A DNA stretch of 64,000 bases from Streptomyces coelicoflavus (GCF_003112555.1 NZ_BEWB01000008.1:186001-250000), one strand, 5' to 3'; shown: positions 49,977 through 59,220, counted from the first letter of the stretch. The notes: generated from the letters alone by a model not told the origin. Translations and numbers: made by a program.

Positions 49977-52124
49977 GTGATGGCCGAGGACCGCCGGGCG
50001 CGGGTGCGCGGCCTCATGGACGCCGTACGGGCCGAGGGGCGCACCGCGCTCACCGCTCCCGAGGGCAAGGTGCTCGCGGACGCCTACGGGATCGCCGTAC
50101 CGGGCGAGGAGCTGGCGCGGGACGTGGACGAGGCGGTGGCGTGCGCGGCCCGGTTCGGCGGACCGGTGGTGATGAAGATCGTCTCGCCGGACATCCTGCA
50201 CAAGACCGACGCCGGCGGTGTGGTCGTCGGGGTGGAGGGCGCGGCGGACGTGCGGGCGGCGTTCTGCCGGATCGTCGACAACGCACGCGCGTACGACGCC
50301 TCCGCGCGGATCGAGGGCGTGCAGGTCCAGGAGCTGCTGCCGCAGGGGCAGGAGGTCATCGTCGGTGCGGTCACCGATCCGACATTCGGAAAGGTCGTCG
50401 CGTTCGGGCTCGGCGGGGTGCTGGTCGAGGTCCTGAAGGACGTCACGTTCCGGCTCGCGCCCGTGGACCCGGACGAGGCGCTGTCCATGCTGGACTCGAT
50501 CCGGGCGGCCGAAGTGCTGCGCGGGGTGCGTGGGCAGGCCGGGGTGGACCGGTGGGCGGTGGCGGAGCAGATCCGCCGGGTCTCCGAACTGGTGGCCGAC
50601 TTCCCCGAGATCGCCGAGGTGGACCTCAACCCGGTGATCGCCACGCCCGAGGGTGCGGTCGCCGCCGACATCAGGGTGATCCTCGCGACCGGCACGCCGA
50701 AGGAGCGGCGTCGGTACACGCGCGAGGAGATCCTCACCTCGATGCGCCGCCTGATGCAGCCCTCTTCGGTGGCGGTGATCGGCGCGTCGGGCGAGCCGGG
50801 GAAGATCGGCAACTCGGTGATGCGCAACCTCGTCGACGGCGGCTTCGCGGGCGAGATCCACCCGGTGAACCCGAAGGCCGATGACATCTTGGGCCGCAAG
50901 GCGTACAAGAGTGTCACCGACGTTCCCGGTGAGGTGGATGTGGCGGTCTTCGCGATCCCCGCGCGGTTCGTGGCGGCGGCTCTGGAGGAGGTGGGGCGCA
51001 AGCGGATCCCCAACGCCGTCCTCATCCCCTCCGGTTTCGCCGAGACCGGGGAACAGGCGCTCCAGGACGAGATCGTCGCGGTCGCCGAGCGGCACGGCAT
51101 CCGGCTGCTGGGTCCGAACATCTACGGCTACTACTCGACCTGGCAGGACCTGTGCGCCACGTTCTGCACGCCGTACGACGTGAAGGGCGGCGTCGCGCTG
51201 ACCTCGCAGTCGGGCGGCATCGGCATGGCGATCCTGGGCTTCGCACGGACCACGAGGACCGGCGTGTCGGCGATCGTGGGCCTGGGCAACAAGTCGGACC
51301 TGGACGAGGACGACCTGCTGACCTGGTTCGGCGAGGACCCGCACACCGAGTGCATCGCGATGCACCTGGAAGACCTCAAGGACGGCCGCGCCTTCGTCGA
51401 GGCCGCGCGCGCGACCGTACCGAAGAAGCCGGTCGTGGTGCTCAAGGCGGGCCGTACGGCGGCGGGCGCGAAGGCCGCCGGATCGCACACCGGGGCGCTC
51501 GCCGGGGACGACGCCGTGTACGACGACATCCTGCGCCAGGCCGGTGTCGTCCGGGCGCCGGGACTGAACGAGATGCTGGAGTACGCGCGCGCGTTGCCGG
51601 TGCTCCCCGCTCCCCGGGGCGACAACGTGGTGATCATCACCGGGGCCGGCGGCAGCGGGGTGCTGCTCTCCGACGCGGTGACGGACAACGGGCTGTCGCT
51701 GATGGAGATACCGCCCGACCTGGACACGGCGTTCCGCGCCTTCATCCCGCCGTTCGGTGCGGCCGGCAACCCGGTGGACATCACCGGGGGCGAGCCCCCG
51801 TCGACGTACGAGGCGACGATCCGGCTCGGTCTGGAGGATCCGCGCGTCCACGCGCTCGTCCTCGGCTACTGGCACACCATCGTCACGCCTCCCATGGTGT
51901 TCGCCGAACTCACCGCGCGCGTGGTGGAGGAGTTCCGTGCGCGCGGCGTCGAGAAGCCCGTGGTGGCCTCCCTCGCGGGCGACGTGGAGGTGGAGGAGGC
52001 GTGCCAGTACCTCTTCGAGCGCGGGGTCGTGGCGTACCCGTACACGACCGAGAAGCCGGTGGCCGTCCTGGGCGCCAAGTACCGGTGGGCCCGGGCCGCG
52101 GGGTTGTTGGGGGGCGGTTCATGA
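49977..52124 (+). CDS. Fused ADP-forming acyl-CoA synthetase (acetate--CoA ligase type)
   Basis: The GTG at 49977 starts one base after the CoA transferase stop; an ATG at 49980 is equally possible. The 715-residue protein carries an ATP-grasp domain first (about 1-235: 'GGPVVMKIVSPDILHKTDAG', 'DLNPVIATPEG') and CoA-binding and ligase domains after it ('SSVAVIGASGEPGKIGNSVM', 'LGPNIYGYYS', 'VALTSQSGGIGMAILGFA'). The phosphohistidine is in 'SHTGALAGDD' (His 504). This domain order is opposite to that of many archaeal-type enzymes, which have the CoA-binding domain first. In this operon it may charge oxalate or formate, giving a CoA-transferase-independent entry. Confidence 0.86.
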   Translation: MMAEDRRARVRGLMDAVRAEGRTALTAPEGKVLADAYGIAVPGEELARDVDEAVACAARFGGPVVMKIVSPDILHKTDAGGVVVGVEGAADVRAAFCRIVDNARAYDASARIEGVQVQELLPQGQEVIVGAVTDPTFGKVVAFGLGGVLVEVLKDVTFRLAPVDPDEALSMLDSIRAAEVLRGVRGQAGVDRWAVAEQIRRVSELVADFPEIAEVDLNPVIATPEGAVAADIRVILATGTPKERRRYTREEILTSMRRLMQPSSVAVIGASGEPGKIGNSVMRNLVDGGFAGEIHPVNPKADDILGRKAYKSVTDVPGEVDVAVFAIPARFVAAALEEVGRKRIPNAVLIPSGFAETGEQALQDEIVAVAERHGIRLLGPNIYGYYSTWQDLCATFCTPYDVKGGVALTSQSGGIGMAILGFARTTRTGVSAIVGLGNKSDLDEDDLLTWFGEDPHTECIAMHLEDLKDGRAFVEAARATVPKKPVVVLKAGRTAAGAKAAGSHTGALAGDDAVYDDILRQAGVVRAPGLNEMLEYARALPVLPAPRGDNVVIITGAGGSGVLLSDAVTDNGLSLMEIPPDLDTAFRAFIPPFGAAGNPVDITGGEPPSTYEATIRLGLEDPRVHALVLGYWHTIVTPPMVFAELTARVVEEFRARGVEKPVVASLAGDVEVEEACQYLFERGVVAYPYTTEKPVAVLGAKYRWARAAGLLGGGS

Positions 52125-52246
52125 CGTGAGACGGCGAGGGGCCGGCGACGGGTGCGCGTCGCCCGGCCCCCGGGACCCGCGCGCGCACGAAAGGCATTGG
52201 ACAGGGGGCGCTGGCCAGAGCTTTCGACGCTAGGGGTGCAAACGAC

Positions 52247-53626
52247 ATGACAACCACCGATGTCACACGGGTCGCCGGCTACCGGGAGGTGACCGACAAG
52301 AACGGGCGCGTCTATCGCGTGGGCGAGTCCGACATCGACATCATGGGGCGCAAGCGCAAGTGGATGGTGATCCTGCCCTGGATCGGCATGATGGGCATCT
52401 CGTCCGCCGAGTACGCGTTCGCGTCCGCCGAGGACACGCTGCACGAGGCCCACCACTGGTCCAGCGGCAGCATCTACTGGATGATGACCGCCTGGGTGTT
52501 CTGCCAGGCCGCGGTCGCCTTTCCGGCGGGACGGCTGCGTGAGAGCGGCAAACTGCCCGCGCGCTGGGCGATGATGCTGGGTTCGGCCGGCACGCTGCTC
52601 GGCTACCTGTCGCTGGCGTTCGCGCCGCATGTCGCGGTGGCCTTCATCGGGTTCGGCGTGTTCAGCGGCATGGGCGCGGGGATGGTGTATGCGACCTGCG
52701 TCAACATGGTCGGCAAGTGGTACCCGGAGCGCAGGGGCGGCAAGACCGGCTTCGTCAACGGCGGCTTCGCCTACGGCTCGGTGCCGTTCGTGTTCATCTT
52801 CCACGGGTACATGGACGGTTCCAACTTCCGCTGGGTGCTGGTCTCGGCGGGTGTCTTCCTCGCCGCGATGGTGGCGCTCGCCGGCTTCTACTTCCGGGAC
52901 CCGCCGAAGAACTGGTGGCCGGCCGCCGTCGACCCGCTGAACCCGCCGGCCGACCCGCGGGCCCGACGTTCGCTGGAGAAGAACCCTCCGGCCGTCAAGC
53001 AGTACTCCCCGATGGAGGCGTGGAGGACCGGCCGGGTGGCGCTGATGTGGTTCTGTCTCGCCTGCACCTCCGGCGTGAACATCTTCGGCATCGCCTTCCA
53101 GGTCGACATCGGTGAGGAGGCGGGCTTCGCGGCCGGAATCGTGGCCACCGCGATGTCGCTGAAGGCGATCGTCAACGGCACCGGGCGCGGCGTCATCGGC
53201 TGGCTGTCCGACCTTTACGGCCGCAAGCGGTGCCTTCTCTACGTGTGCGCCATCCTGGGTCTCTCCCAGTTCGGCATCATCCTGTCGGCCGAGACCAAGA
53301 ACCTGCCACTGTTCCTGCTCTTCTCCGCCGTCTCCGGCTTCGGCGGCGGTGCCATCTTCCCGATGTTCGCGGCGCTGACCGCGGACTACTTCGGTGAGAA
53401 CAACAACGCCACCAACTACGGGATGGTCTACAGTTCCAAGCTCGTCTCCGGCCTGGGTGCCGGCATGGGATCCGTGGTCGTCGCGGCCTGGGGCTACAAC
53501 GGCGCCTACACCCTGGCGGGCTGCATCTCGTTCTTCGCCGGGATCGTGGCGCTGTCCCTGCGGCCGCCGGGGCGCCCGAAGAGCAAGCGCGTCACGCCCA
53601 ATCCCCGACCGCTCGGCGAGGGGTGA
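52247..53626 (+). CDS. OFA-family MFS transporter (oxalate/formate antiporter type)
   Basis: This 459-residue, 12-segment protein shows the OFA-family pattern: 'PWIGMMGISSAEYAFASAED' in the first segment, 'GSIYWMMTAWVFCQAAVAFP', 'YATCVNMVGKWYPERRGGKT' after segment 4, and 'NGTGRGVIGWLSDLYGRKR' between halves. The long insert 'KNWWPAAVDPLNPPADPRAR' precedes the second bundle, as in other family members. It lies 122 bp after the acyl-CoA synthetase gene in the same direction. Oxalate/formate exchange is the best-known role of the family, but some members carry other acids. Confidence 0.88.
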   Translation: MTTTDVTRVAGYREVTDKNGRVYRVGESDIDIMGRKRKWMVILPWIGMMGISSAEYAFASAEDTLHEAHHWSSGSIYWMMTAWVFCQAAVAFPAGRLRESGKLPARWAMMLGSAGTLLGYLSLAFAPHVAVAFIGFGVFSGMGAGMVYATCVNMVGKWYPERRGGKTGFVNGGFAYGSVPFVFIFHGYMDGSNFRWVLVSAGVFLAAMVALAGFYFRDPPKNWWPAAVDPLNPPADPRARRSLEKNPPAVKQYSPMEAWRTGRVALMWFCLACTSGVNIFGIAFQVDIGEEAGFAAGIVATAMSLKAIVNGTGRGVIGWLSDLYGRKRCLLYVCAILGLSQFGIILSAETKNLPLFLLFSAVSGFGGGAIFPMFAALTADYFGENNNATNYGMVYSSKLVSGLGAGMGSVVVAAWGYNGAYTLAGCISFFAGIVALSLRPPGRPKSKRVTPNPRPLGEG

Positions 53627-53648
53627 CCGGAGGGCGAAGTCTTCCAGG

Positions 53649-53701
53649 CACGGACCGGGCGGCCCCTTCCGCGTACTGCGGGAGGGGCCGCCCGGTCCGT
53701 G
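53649..53701. terminator. Bidirectional terminator between OFA transporter and exported isomerase-like gene
   Basis: CACGGACCGGGCGGCCCC (53649-53666) is the exact complement of the right arm ending at 53701, giving an 18-bp perfect stem that extends past a mismatch. It lies between two convergent stops and is the strongest hairpin seen in the window. Confidence 0.85.
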
Positions 53702-53708
53702 TTCCGGG

Positions 53709-54923
53709 TCAGCGGCGCCGCTTGCGCAGGGCCGCCATGTTGTCGTAGCTGATCTTGGCCTCCCGCAGCGACTGCGCGGGGTCGGTGGCGCTCGGGGAGT
53801 TGTCGTCCTCGACCATCGGGTTGTGGTAGTTCCGCAGCCCGACCCGGGAGAAGAACGTCGTGTAGTCGATGACGCCCGTCCCGAAGGGCACCATGTCGTA
53901 GCCCATGCCGTTGGTGGTGCTCACGACGCCGTCCTTGGCGTGGAACAGCGGGTAGCGCCGGTTGTGGCGGACGACCAGGCCGGCCGGGTCGAAGACGTTC
54001 TTCCTGGTGGAGCCGTCGTGGGCGGTGTACTCGTGGAACTTGTACTGGGCGACGTGCGCCCAGAAGATGTCCATCTCCAGCCAGACGACCCTCGGGTCGG
54101 TGATCTTCAGGAAGTACTCGAGCTTCCGGATGCCCGAGCTGCGGGTCGGCCGGCCCTGGTCGTCCAGCGGGCCGCCGTCGAGCAGGAAGCCGTAGGCGCT
54201 GTCGTGGTTGTGGGTGTAGAGCTTGATGCCCTCCCGGTGGGCGATCGCGCCGAGTGCGTTCCACTTGTCGGCGGCCACGTCCCAGTCGGCGCGGTAGGAG
54301 CTGCCGGTGGGGTCGCCGCCGGTGCCCATGTGGTCCATGCCGAGGATGTTGGCGATCTCCAGGTGCTTCTTGAAAGTGTCCTTGTCCGCCGTGGTCAGCG
54401 GCCACGAGGACGGGATGAAGCCGTGGTTGCCCTGGGCGCGCAGGCCGTAGTCGTCGAGCCAGCAGCGCAGCAGCCGGGCGCCTTCGACGGACTCCAGGTC
54501 GGCACCGCCCGGCGCGTTGGCGTGCTGGCGGTAGCCGGCGAACTCGACCTGGCGGTAGCCGTGGCGGGACAGCTGCTTGAAGACCTCGCGGAAGCCGGAG
54601 GGCAGGTCGGAGGCCAGAGGGTCGCGGGCGGTGGCGTCGCGGACGGTGTAGAGGATGATGCCGCGCTTGTCCGCCGGGACGAGGATCTGGCCGTGGCCGT
54701 GCCCATGGCCATGGTCGTGGTCGTGGTCTCTGTCCCGGCCGTGGGCGAGGGCCGGGGAGGCGCCGAAGACGGGGGCCGCGACGGCGCCGGCCGCCACGGC
54801 GGTGCAGGTGCTGAGGAAACGGCGCCGGTTCACGCCGAGGGTGCGGCGCAGGCTCTCGCCGGGGCCGTCGGCGGCCGGGTCGGTGCCGGCGTCGGTGCGG
54901 GAGGGGTCGGTGAACGGGGTCAC
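53709..54923 (-). CDS. Tat-exported xylose-isomerase-like TIM-barrel protein with His-rich tract
   Basis: The 404-residue protein has a delayed twin-arginine signal ('VNRRRFLSTCTAVAAGAVAA') cut near 'ALAHG', then a His/Asp/Gly run ('HGRDRDHDHDHGHGHGHG', about residues 61-78). The rest is an AP-endonuclease-2/xylose-isomerase-like TIM barrel ('LSRHGYRQVEFAGY', 'KLYTHNHDSAYGF', 'VVWLEMDIFWAHV'). Conserved His, Glu and Asp residues of that fold bind a divalent metal, and the His tract may store it. Such exported isomerase-like proteins commonly sit with DUF1080/ThuA proteins that process 3-keto-sugars. It lies 114 bp downstream of the ebo-type operon in the same direction and could be its last gene. 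Confidence 0.85.
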   Translation of the reverse strand: MTPFTDPSRTDAGTDPAADGPGESLRRTLGVNRRRFLSTCTAVAAGAVAAPVFGASPALAHGRDRDHDHDHGHGHGHGQILVPADKRGIILYTVRDATARDPLASDLPSGFREVFKQLSRHGYRQVEFAGYRQHANAPGGADLESVEGARLLRCWLDDYGLRAQGNHGFIPSSWPLTTADKDTFKKHLEIANILGMDHMGTGGDPTGSSYRADWDVAADKWNALGAIAHREGIKLYTHNHDSAYGFLLDGGPLDDQGRPTRSSGIRKLEYFLKITDPRVVWLEMDIFWAHVAQYKFHEYTAHDGSTRKNVFDPAGLVVRHNRRYPLFHAKDGVVSTTNGMGYDMVPFGTGVIDYTTFFSRVGLRNYHNPMVEDDNSPSATDPAQSLREAKISYDNMAALRKRRR

Positions 54924-55037
54924 GGGTGCCTGCCTTCTGGGTCGTGGCCTGCGCCGATGCGGCTCGGACGGGCCATTGTCAGTGCCGTGTGTTTCACTCT
55001 CAGTAGTCGGATTTCGGCGGGTGTACGACGTGGTGCG

Positions 55038-56453
55038 TCAGCCGAGTCCGGCCAGCCGGAGCAGGAGTTGTTTCACGTCGGTGGCCGCGACGCGGTCTCC
55101 GACGGCGCGGGGGGTGGAGCAGATGAGGAGCGGACCGTCGTCGTCGCTCGCGGGGAGGCGGCCGTGGCTGCCTCGAATAGGTGACGCGTCGAGAGGCACG
55201 ACCGCCATGCGGTAGCGCATGCCGAGTTTCTTGCGGGCCAGGGCGCCGGCCGCCTTGACCTTGACGTAGGGGTCGAGGGGGTCCATGAAGAGCTCGACCG
55301 GGTCGTAGCCGGGTTTGCGGTGGATCTCGACGAGCTGCGCGAAGTCGGGCGCCCGGTCGTCGTCGAGCCAGTAGTAGTACGTGAACCAGGCGTCCGGCTC
55401 CGCCACGGCGACGAGTTCACCGGCGCGCGGATGGTCGAGGTGCTGGGCCTTCTTGCCCTCGTCGTCGAGGAGTTCGGCGATTCCGGGCAGCCCCTCCAGG
55501 GCGGCTCGGGTCGCGTCGAGGTCCTCCGGGCGGCGGACGTACACGTGGGCGATCTGGTGGTCGGCGACCGCGAAGGCGCGGGAGGCCATCGGGTCGAGGT
55601 ACTCCATGCCGTCCTGCGTGTGCACCTCGAGGAGCCCGGCCCGGCGCAGGGCGCGGTTGATGTCCACGGGCCGGCTGACGGAGGTGATGCCGTACTCGGA
55701 GAGCGCGACGACGGTGCGGCCCTCGGCGCGGGCGTCGTCGAGGAGCGGGGCCAGGGCCGCGTCCAGGTCGGCTGCGGCCTTGAGGGAGCGCGGGTCGTCG
55801 GGGCCGAAGCGCTGGAGGTCGTAGTCGAGGTGAGGGAGGTAGCAGAGGGTCAGGTCGGGGTGCCGGGTGGCCATGATGTGCCGGGTGGCGTCGATGATCC
55901 ACTGGCTGGAGACCAGGTCGGCGCCGGGTCCCCAGAAGTGGAAGAGGGGGAAGGTGCCGAGCTTGTCGGTGAGTTCGTCGTGCAGGGCCGGGGGCCTGGT
56001 GTAGCAGTCGGGTTCCTTGCGGCCGTCGGCGTAGTAGACGGGACGGGGGGTGACGGTGATGTCGGTGTCGGCGCCCATGGCGTACCACCAGCAGATGTTG
56101 GCGACGGTGTAGCCGGGGTGGGCGCGGCGGGCGGCGTCCCAGAGCTTGTCTCCCGAGACGAGTCCGTTGTGCTGGCGCCACAGCAGGACGTCGCCGAGTT
56201 CGCGGAAGTACCAGCCGTTGCCGACGATGCCGTGCTCGGAGGGCGTGGTGCCGGTGAGGAAGGTGGACTGGGCGGCGCAGGTGACGGCGGGCAGGACGGT
56301 GCCGAGCGGGGCGCGGGAACCGGACTGGCCGAGCTGCTTGAGGTGGGGCATGTGGTCGAGGAGACGAGGGGTGAGGCCCACGACGTCCAGGACGAGGAGG
56401 GGGGTGGGTCCGTCGGGGTGGGGTGATCCGTCGGGGTGGGCGGGTGCGGTCAT
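55038..56453 (-). CDS. eboF: EboF-type alkaline phosphatase superfamily (nucleotide pyrophosphatase/phosphodiesterase) protein
   Basis: The ATG at 56453 overlaps the EboE stop as ATGA and gives 471 residues. The type I phosphodiesterase fold is evident: 'LLVLDVVGLTPRLLDHMPHL' with the first metal aspartate, the nucleophile threonine in 'LPAVTCAAQSTFLTGTTPSE', 'HGIVGNGWYFRE', and later metal sites in 'YLPHLDYDLQRFG' and 'ALSEYGITSVSR'. No signal peptide is present. EboF follows EboE in most ebo clusters. It is thought to hydrolyse a phosphodiester or pyrophosphate in an unknown metabolite. The symbol relies on order and neighbours. Confidence 0.85.
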   Translation of the reverse strand: MTAPAHPDGSPHPDGPTPLLVLDVVGLTPRLLDHMPHLKQLGQSGSRAPLGTVLPAVTCAAQSTFLTGTTPSEHGIVGNGWYFRELGDVLLWRQHNGLVSGDKLWDAARRAHPGYTVANICWWYAMGADTDITVTPRPVYYADGRKEPDCYTRPPALHDELTDKLGTFPLFHFWGPGADLVSSQWIIDATRHIMATRHPDLTLCYLPHLDYDLQRFGPDDPRSLKAAADLDAALAPLLDDARAEGRTVVALSEYGITSVSRPVDINRALRRAGLLEVHTQDGMEYLDPMASRAFAVADHQIAHVYVRRPEDLDATRAALEGLPGIAELLDDEGKKAQHLDHPRAGELVAVAEPDAWFTYYYWLDDDRAPDFAQLVEIHRKPGYDPVELFMDPLDPYVKVKAAGALARKKLGMRYRMAVVPLDASPIRGSHGRLPASDDDGPLLICSTPRAVGDRVAATDVKQLLLRLAGLG

Positions 56454-57625
56454 GGCAGTTCCTTCAGGCCGAGGTCCGTCAACAGGTCGCGGGCGAGGGT
56501 CAGCTCGGCGGCGATGCCGTCGGTGAGCTGGGCGCGGGCGCGGGGCCGCAGCTCGGGCGGGAGGGCCTGCCAGGTGTAGGTCTCGACCTCCAGGTGCCGG
56601 GTGAGGGGGTGCGGGCCGCCGACCAGCCGGGTCAGCGCGGCCTTGAGTACCGGAAGGGTGGAGGTGAGGGGTGCGGCGGGGGCCGCGTGCAGGGGGACGT
56701 GGAAGTGGGCGCGCCAGGGCGCGGTGGGGGGCAGGGGGCCGCCGTCCGCGAGGGCCTCGTCGAGGTCGTCGGTGCCCTGCCGGCCGCCGGAGGGGGTGGT
56801 GGTGCGGGTCTGGTGCAGGAAGCGCGGCTCGGCGAATGCGGCGAGGGCTTCGCGGACCGCGGGGTCGGCGGGGTGTTCGGCGTGCAGCGCGGCGGACAGC
56901 TGGGACTTGACGACGGGTACGCGGGCGGCCGTGAGGGCGTCCAGGGCGGTGTCCGGATCTTCGAAGGAGGTGGCGAGGTGGCAGGTGTCGACGCAGACGC
57001 CGATACGGTCGTGGCCGATCGCGGTGAGCGGTGCGATGGCGTCATGGGTGGTCTCGACGACGCAGCCGGGTTCCGGTTCCAGGCCGACGCGGATGGAGCG
57101 GCCGGTCAGTTCCTCGAGGGCGTCGAGGCGTTCGGCGAGGGTGACCAGGGCTGCGCGGGCCCGGTCGGCGCGAGGCTCGTCGTAGGCCGTGCGCCAGGCG
57201 AGCGGCAGGGTGGAGATGGTGCCGTCCGTGACGTCGTCGGGCAGCAGTCCGGCGAGCAGCCGGGCCAGGGAGGTGGTGTGCTCGAGGCGTTCGGGGTCGG
57301 CCCAGTCCGGCTTGTAGACGCGGTACTTGACCTCTTCGGCGCCGAAGCCCTGGTAGGGGAAGCCGTTGAGGGTGACGACCTCCAGGCCGCGCCGGTCGAG
57401 TTCGGTGCGCAGGCCGCGCAGCGCGGCGGGGTCGGTGCCCAGGGCGTGGGCGGCGTCGCGGGCGAGCCACAGCCCGATGCCGAGGCGGTCGCGGCCGAGG
57501 CGTTTGCGGACCGGCTCGCAGTGGTCGCGGAGCTGGGCGAGGACGCCGTCGAGGGTTTCGGCGGGGTGGACGTTGGTGCAGTAGGCGAGGTGGACGGTGG
57601 AGCCGTCGGGGTGCCGGAAGCGCAT
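56450..57625 (-). CDS. eboE: EboE metabolite traffic protein (TIM-barrel isomerase-like)
   Basis: The start at 57625 opens the 391-residue protein MRFRHPDGSTVHLAYCTNVH; the 'LAYCTNVHPAETLDGVLAQL' opening is a hallmark of EboE. The TIM barrel contains 'LEVVTLNGFPYQGFGAEEVK', 'VGLEPEPGCVVETTHD', 'IGVCVDTCHLATSFEDP' and 'HFHVPLHAAPA', with Glu, Asp and His in metal-binding positions. It lies 3 bp after the TatD-like gene and overlaps EboF. EboE proteins are needed, with their neighbours, for export or maturation of a secondary metabolite in cyanobacteria; the reaction is unknown. Confidence 0.9.
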   Translation of the reverse strand: MRFRHPDGSTVHLAYCTNVHPAETLDGVLAQLRDHCEPVRKRLGRDRLGIGLWLARDAAHALGTDPAALRGLRTELDRRGLEVVTLNGFPYQGFGAEEVKYRVYKPDWADPERLEHTTSLARLLAGLLPDDVTDGTISTLPLAWRTAYDEPRADRARAALVTLAERLDALEELTGRSIRVGLEPEPGCVVETTHDAIAPLTAIGHDRIGVCVDTCHLATSFEDPDTALDALTAARVPVVKSQLSAALHAEHPADPAVREALAAFAEPRFLHQTRTTTPSGGRQGTDDLDEALADGGPLPPTAPWRAHFHVPLHAAPAAPLTSTLPVLKAALTRLVGGPHPLTRHLEVETYTWQALPPELRPRARAQLTDGIAAELTLARDLLTDLGLKELP

Positions 57626-57628
57626 GGC

Positions 57629-58477
57629 TCACTCCCCGCCGCGCAGGATGGAGTTGCCCTCGTGCGTGGCGTCCCCGGAGGCCACGTCGAGTTCGAGGCG
57701 TCCGCTGAGCCCGTAGAAGGCGACGGGGTTGCGCCACAGCACCCGGTCCACGTCGTCCTCGGTGAATCCCTCGGCGAGCATCAGGTCGCCCACCTTGCGG
57801 GTCTTGAGCGGGTCGCTCCTGCCCCAGTCGGCGGCGGAGTTCACCAGCACCCGCTCCGGGCCGTACTCGCGCAGCAGGGCGACCATCCGGACCTCGTCCA
57901 TCTTGGTGTCCGGATAGACGGAGAAGCCGAGCCAGGCGCCGCTGTCCCTGGCCTCCTTGACGGTGGTCTCGTTGAGGTGGTCGACCAGCACCCGCTCCGT
58001 GGGCAGGGCGGACTCGCGGACCGCGTCGAGGGTGCGGCGCAGCCCGGCGAGCTTGTCGCGGTGCGGGGTGTGCACGAGGGCGGGCAGCCCGTGGTCGGCG
58101 GCGAGCTGGAGCTGGGTGGCGAGCGCGGTGTCCTCGGCGGGGGTCATCGAGTCGTAGCCGATCTCACCGACCGCCACCACCCGGTCCTTGACAAGATAGC
58201 GGGGCAGTTCGTCGAGGACGGGCAGGCACCGGGGGTCGTTGGCCTCCTTGGGGTTGAGGGCGATCGTGCAGTGGTGGGCGATGCCGTACTGGGCGGCGCG
58301 GAAGGGCTCCCAGCCGAGCAGGGCGTCGAAGTAGTCGCGGAAGGAGTCGGGAGAGGTGCGGGGCTGGCCCAGCCAGAAGGAGGGTTCGACGACGGCGCGG
58401 ACACCGGCGGCGTGCATGGCCTCGTAGTCGTCGGTGGTCCGGGAGGTCATGTGGATGTGGGGGTCGAAGATGCGCAT
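57629..58477 (-). CDS. eboB: TatD-family metal-dependent hydrolase (EboB)
   Basis: The ATG at 58477 overlaps the EboA stop by one base and gives 282 residues; the frame is open further upstream but inside EboA. The metal-binding motif 'FDPHIHMTSRTTDDY' at the N-terminus, 'VAVGEIGYDSMTPAED', 'LPALVHTPHRDK', 'VLVDHLNETTVKEARDSG' and 'NSAADWGRSDPLKTRKVG' are all present. The family cleaves phosphate esters or amides in a two-metal barrel. EboB is a TatD-like member of the ebo set, matching this position. Confidence 0.9.
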   Translation of the reverse strand: MRIFDPHIHMTSRTTDDYEAMHAAGVRAVVEPSFWLGQPRTSPDSFRDYFDALLGWEPFRAAQYGIAHHCTIALNPKEANDPRCLPVLDELPRYLVKDRVVAVGEIGYDSMTPAEDTALATQLQLAADHGLPALVHTPHRDKLAGLRRTLDAVRESALPTERVLVDHLNETTVKEARDSGAWLGFSVYPDTKMDEVRMVALLREYGPERVLVNSAADWGRSDPLKTRKVGDLMLAEGFTEDDVDRVLWRNPVAFYGLSGRLELDVASGDATHEGNSILRGGE

Positions 58478-59220
58478 CAGGACTCCTTGCCGTGGGGGTC
58501 GGCCGTGCCGGGCGCGGGGCGTCCGGACTCGGTCAGGGCCAGGACGCGGTGCAGGTCTTCGGGGACGGTGCGGTCCGCGGCGGTGCGTTCGGCGGCGTAG
58601 TCGGCGAGCATCCGGGCGAGTTCGCCGTCGCCCCGGGCCCGGCGGGCGAGGTCCGCCACGTCGGCGACGGGGACACCGGTGAACAGGCACTTCAGTACGG
58701 CGTGCCGCCACTGGTGGGCGTCGAGGTGCCGGGCTGCGTAGGGGCCGAGGGCGGCGGCGACGAGCCGGGTGTCGTTGGTGCGCAGGGCGTCCTCGACGAG
58801 CGGCAGGGCGTCCGGTCCCGGCACGAGGTGGGGCAGGGCGTGCAGCACGGCGCGGCGTTCGTCGGCGGTGCCCTGGGTGTAGACCCGGGTGAGGGCGTCC
58901 GTGTCGGCGCGGGCGGCGTGCAGGACGAGGACGCGGGCGGCGTCGGCGTGGGCGGGCCCGCAGCGGCGGCCGGCCTCGGCGAGGCGCAGCTCCCACACCG
59001 AGATGGGGCCGTGGGTGCCGGGGTGGGCGGCGGCCTCGTCGAGGGCTTGGTCCAGCCAGGCACGGGCGGCTCCGTCGAGCCGGGTGGCCAGCGCTGCCCG
59101 CAGTTCGGCCAGCGGGACGTGGGCGGGGGTGGTGCCCTGGTCCGGTCCGGCGTGCCCGGCGGGGGTGCCGTCCGCGCCCTGGGTGTCGGGGGTGGCGTGG
59201 GCGGCGTGTGGCTGCGTCAT
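58477..59220 (-). CDS. eboA: EboA family metabolite traffic protein
   Basis: The ATG at 59220 gives 247 residues and lies 13 bp after the isomerase-like gene; the open frame to 59814 lies inside that gene. A disordered head (about residues 1-35) precedes helical repeats such as 'RLDGAARAWLDQALDEAAAH', 'AADERRAVLHALPHLVPGPD' and 'VEDALRTNDTRLVAAALGPY'. The region 'AHQWRHAVLKCLFTGVPVAD' matches EboA proteins. No catalytic residues are evident, so a scaffold or binding role is plausible. The call leans on the neighbouring EboB, EboE and EboF genes. Confidence 0.85.
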   Translation of the reverse strand: MTQPHAAHATPDTQGADGTPAGHAGPDQGTTPAHVPLAELRAALATRLDGAARAWLDQALDEAAAHPGTHGPISVWELRLAEAGRRCGPAHADAARVLVLHAARADTDALTRVYTQGTADERRAVLHALPHLVPGPDALPLVEDALRTNDTRLVAAALGPYAARHLDAHQWRHAVLKCLFTGVPVADVADLARRARGDGELARMLADYAAERTAADRTVPEDLHRVLALTESGRPAPGTADPHGKES

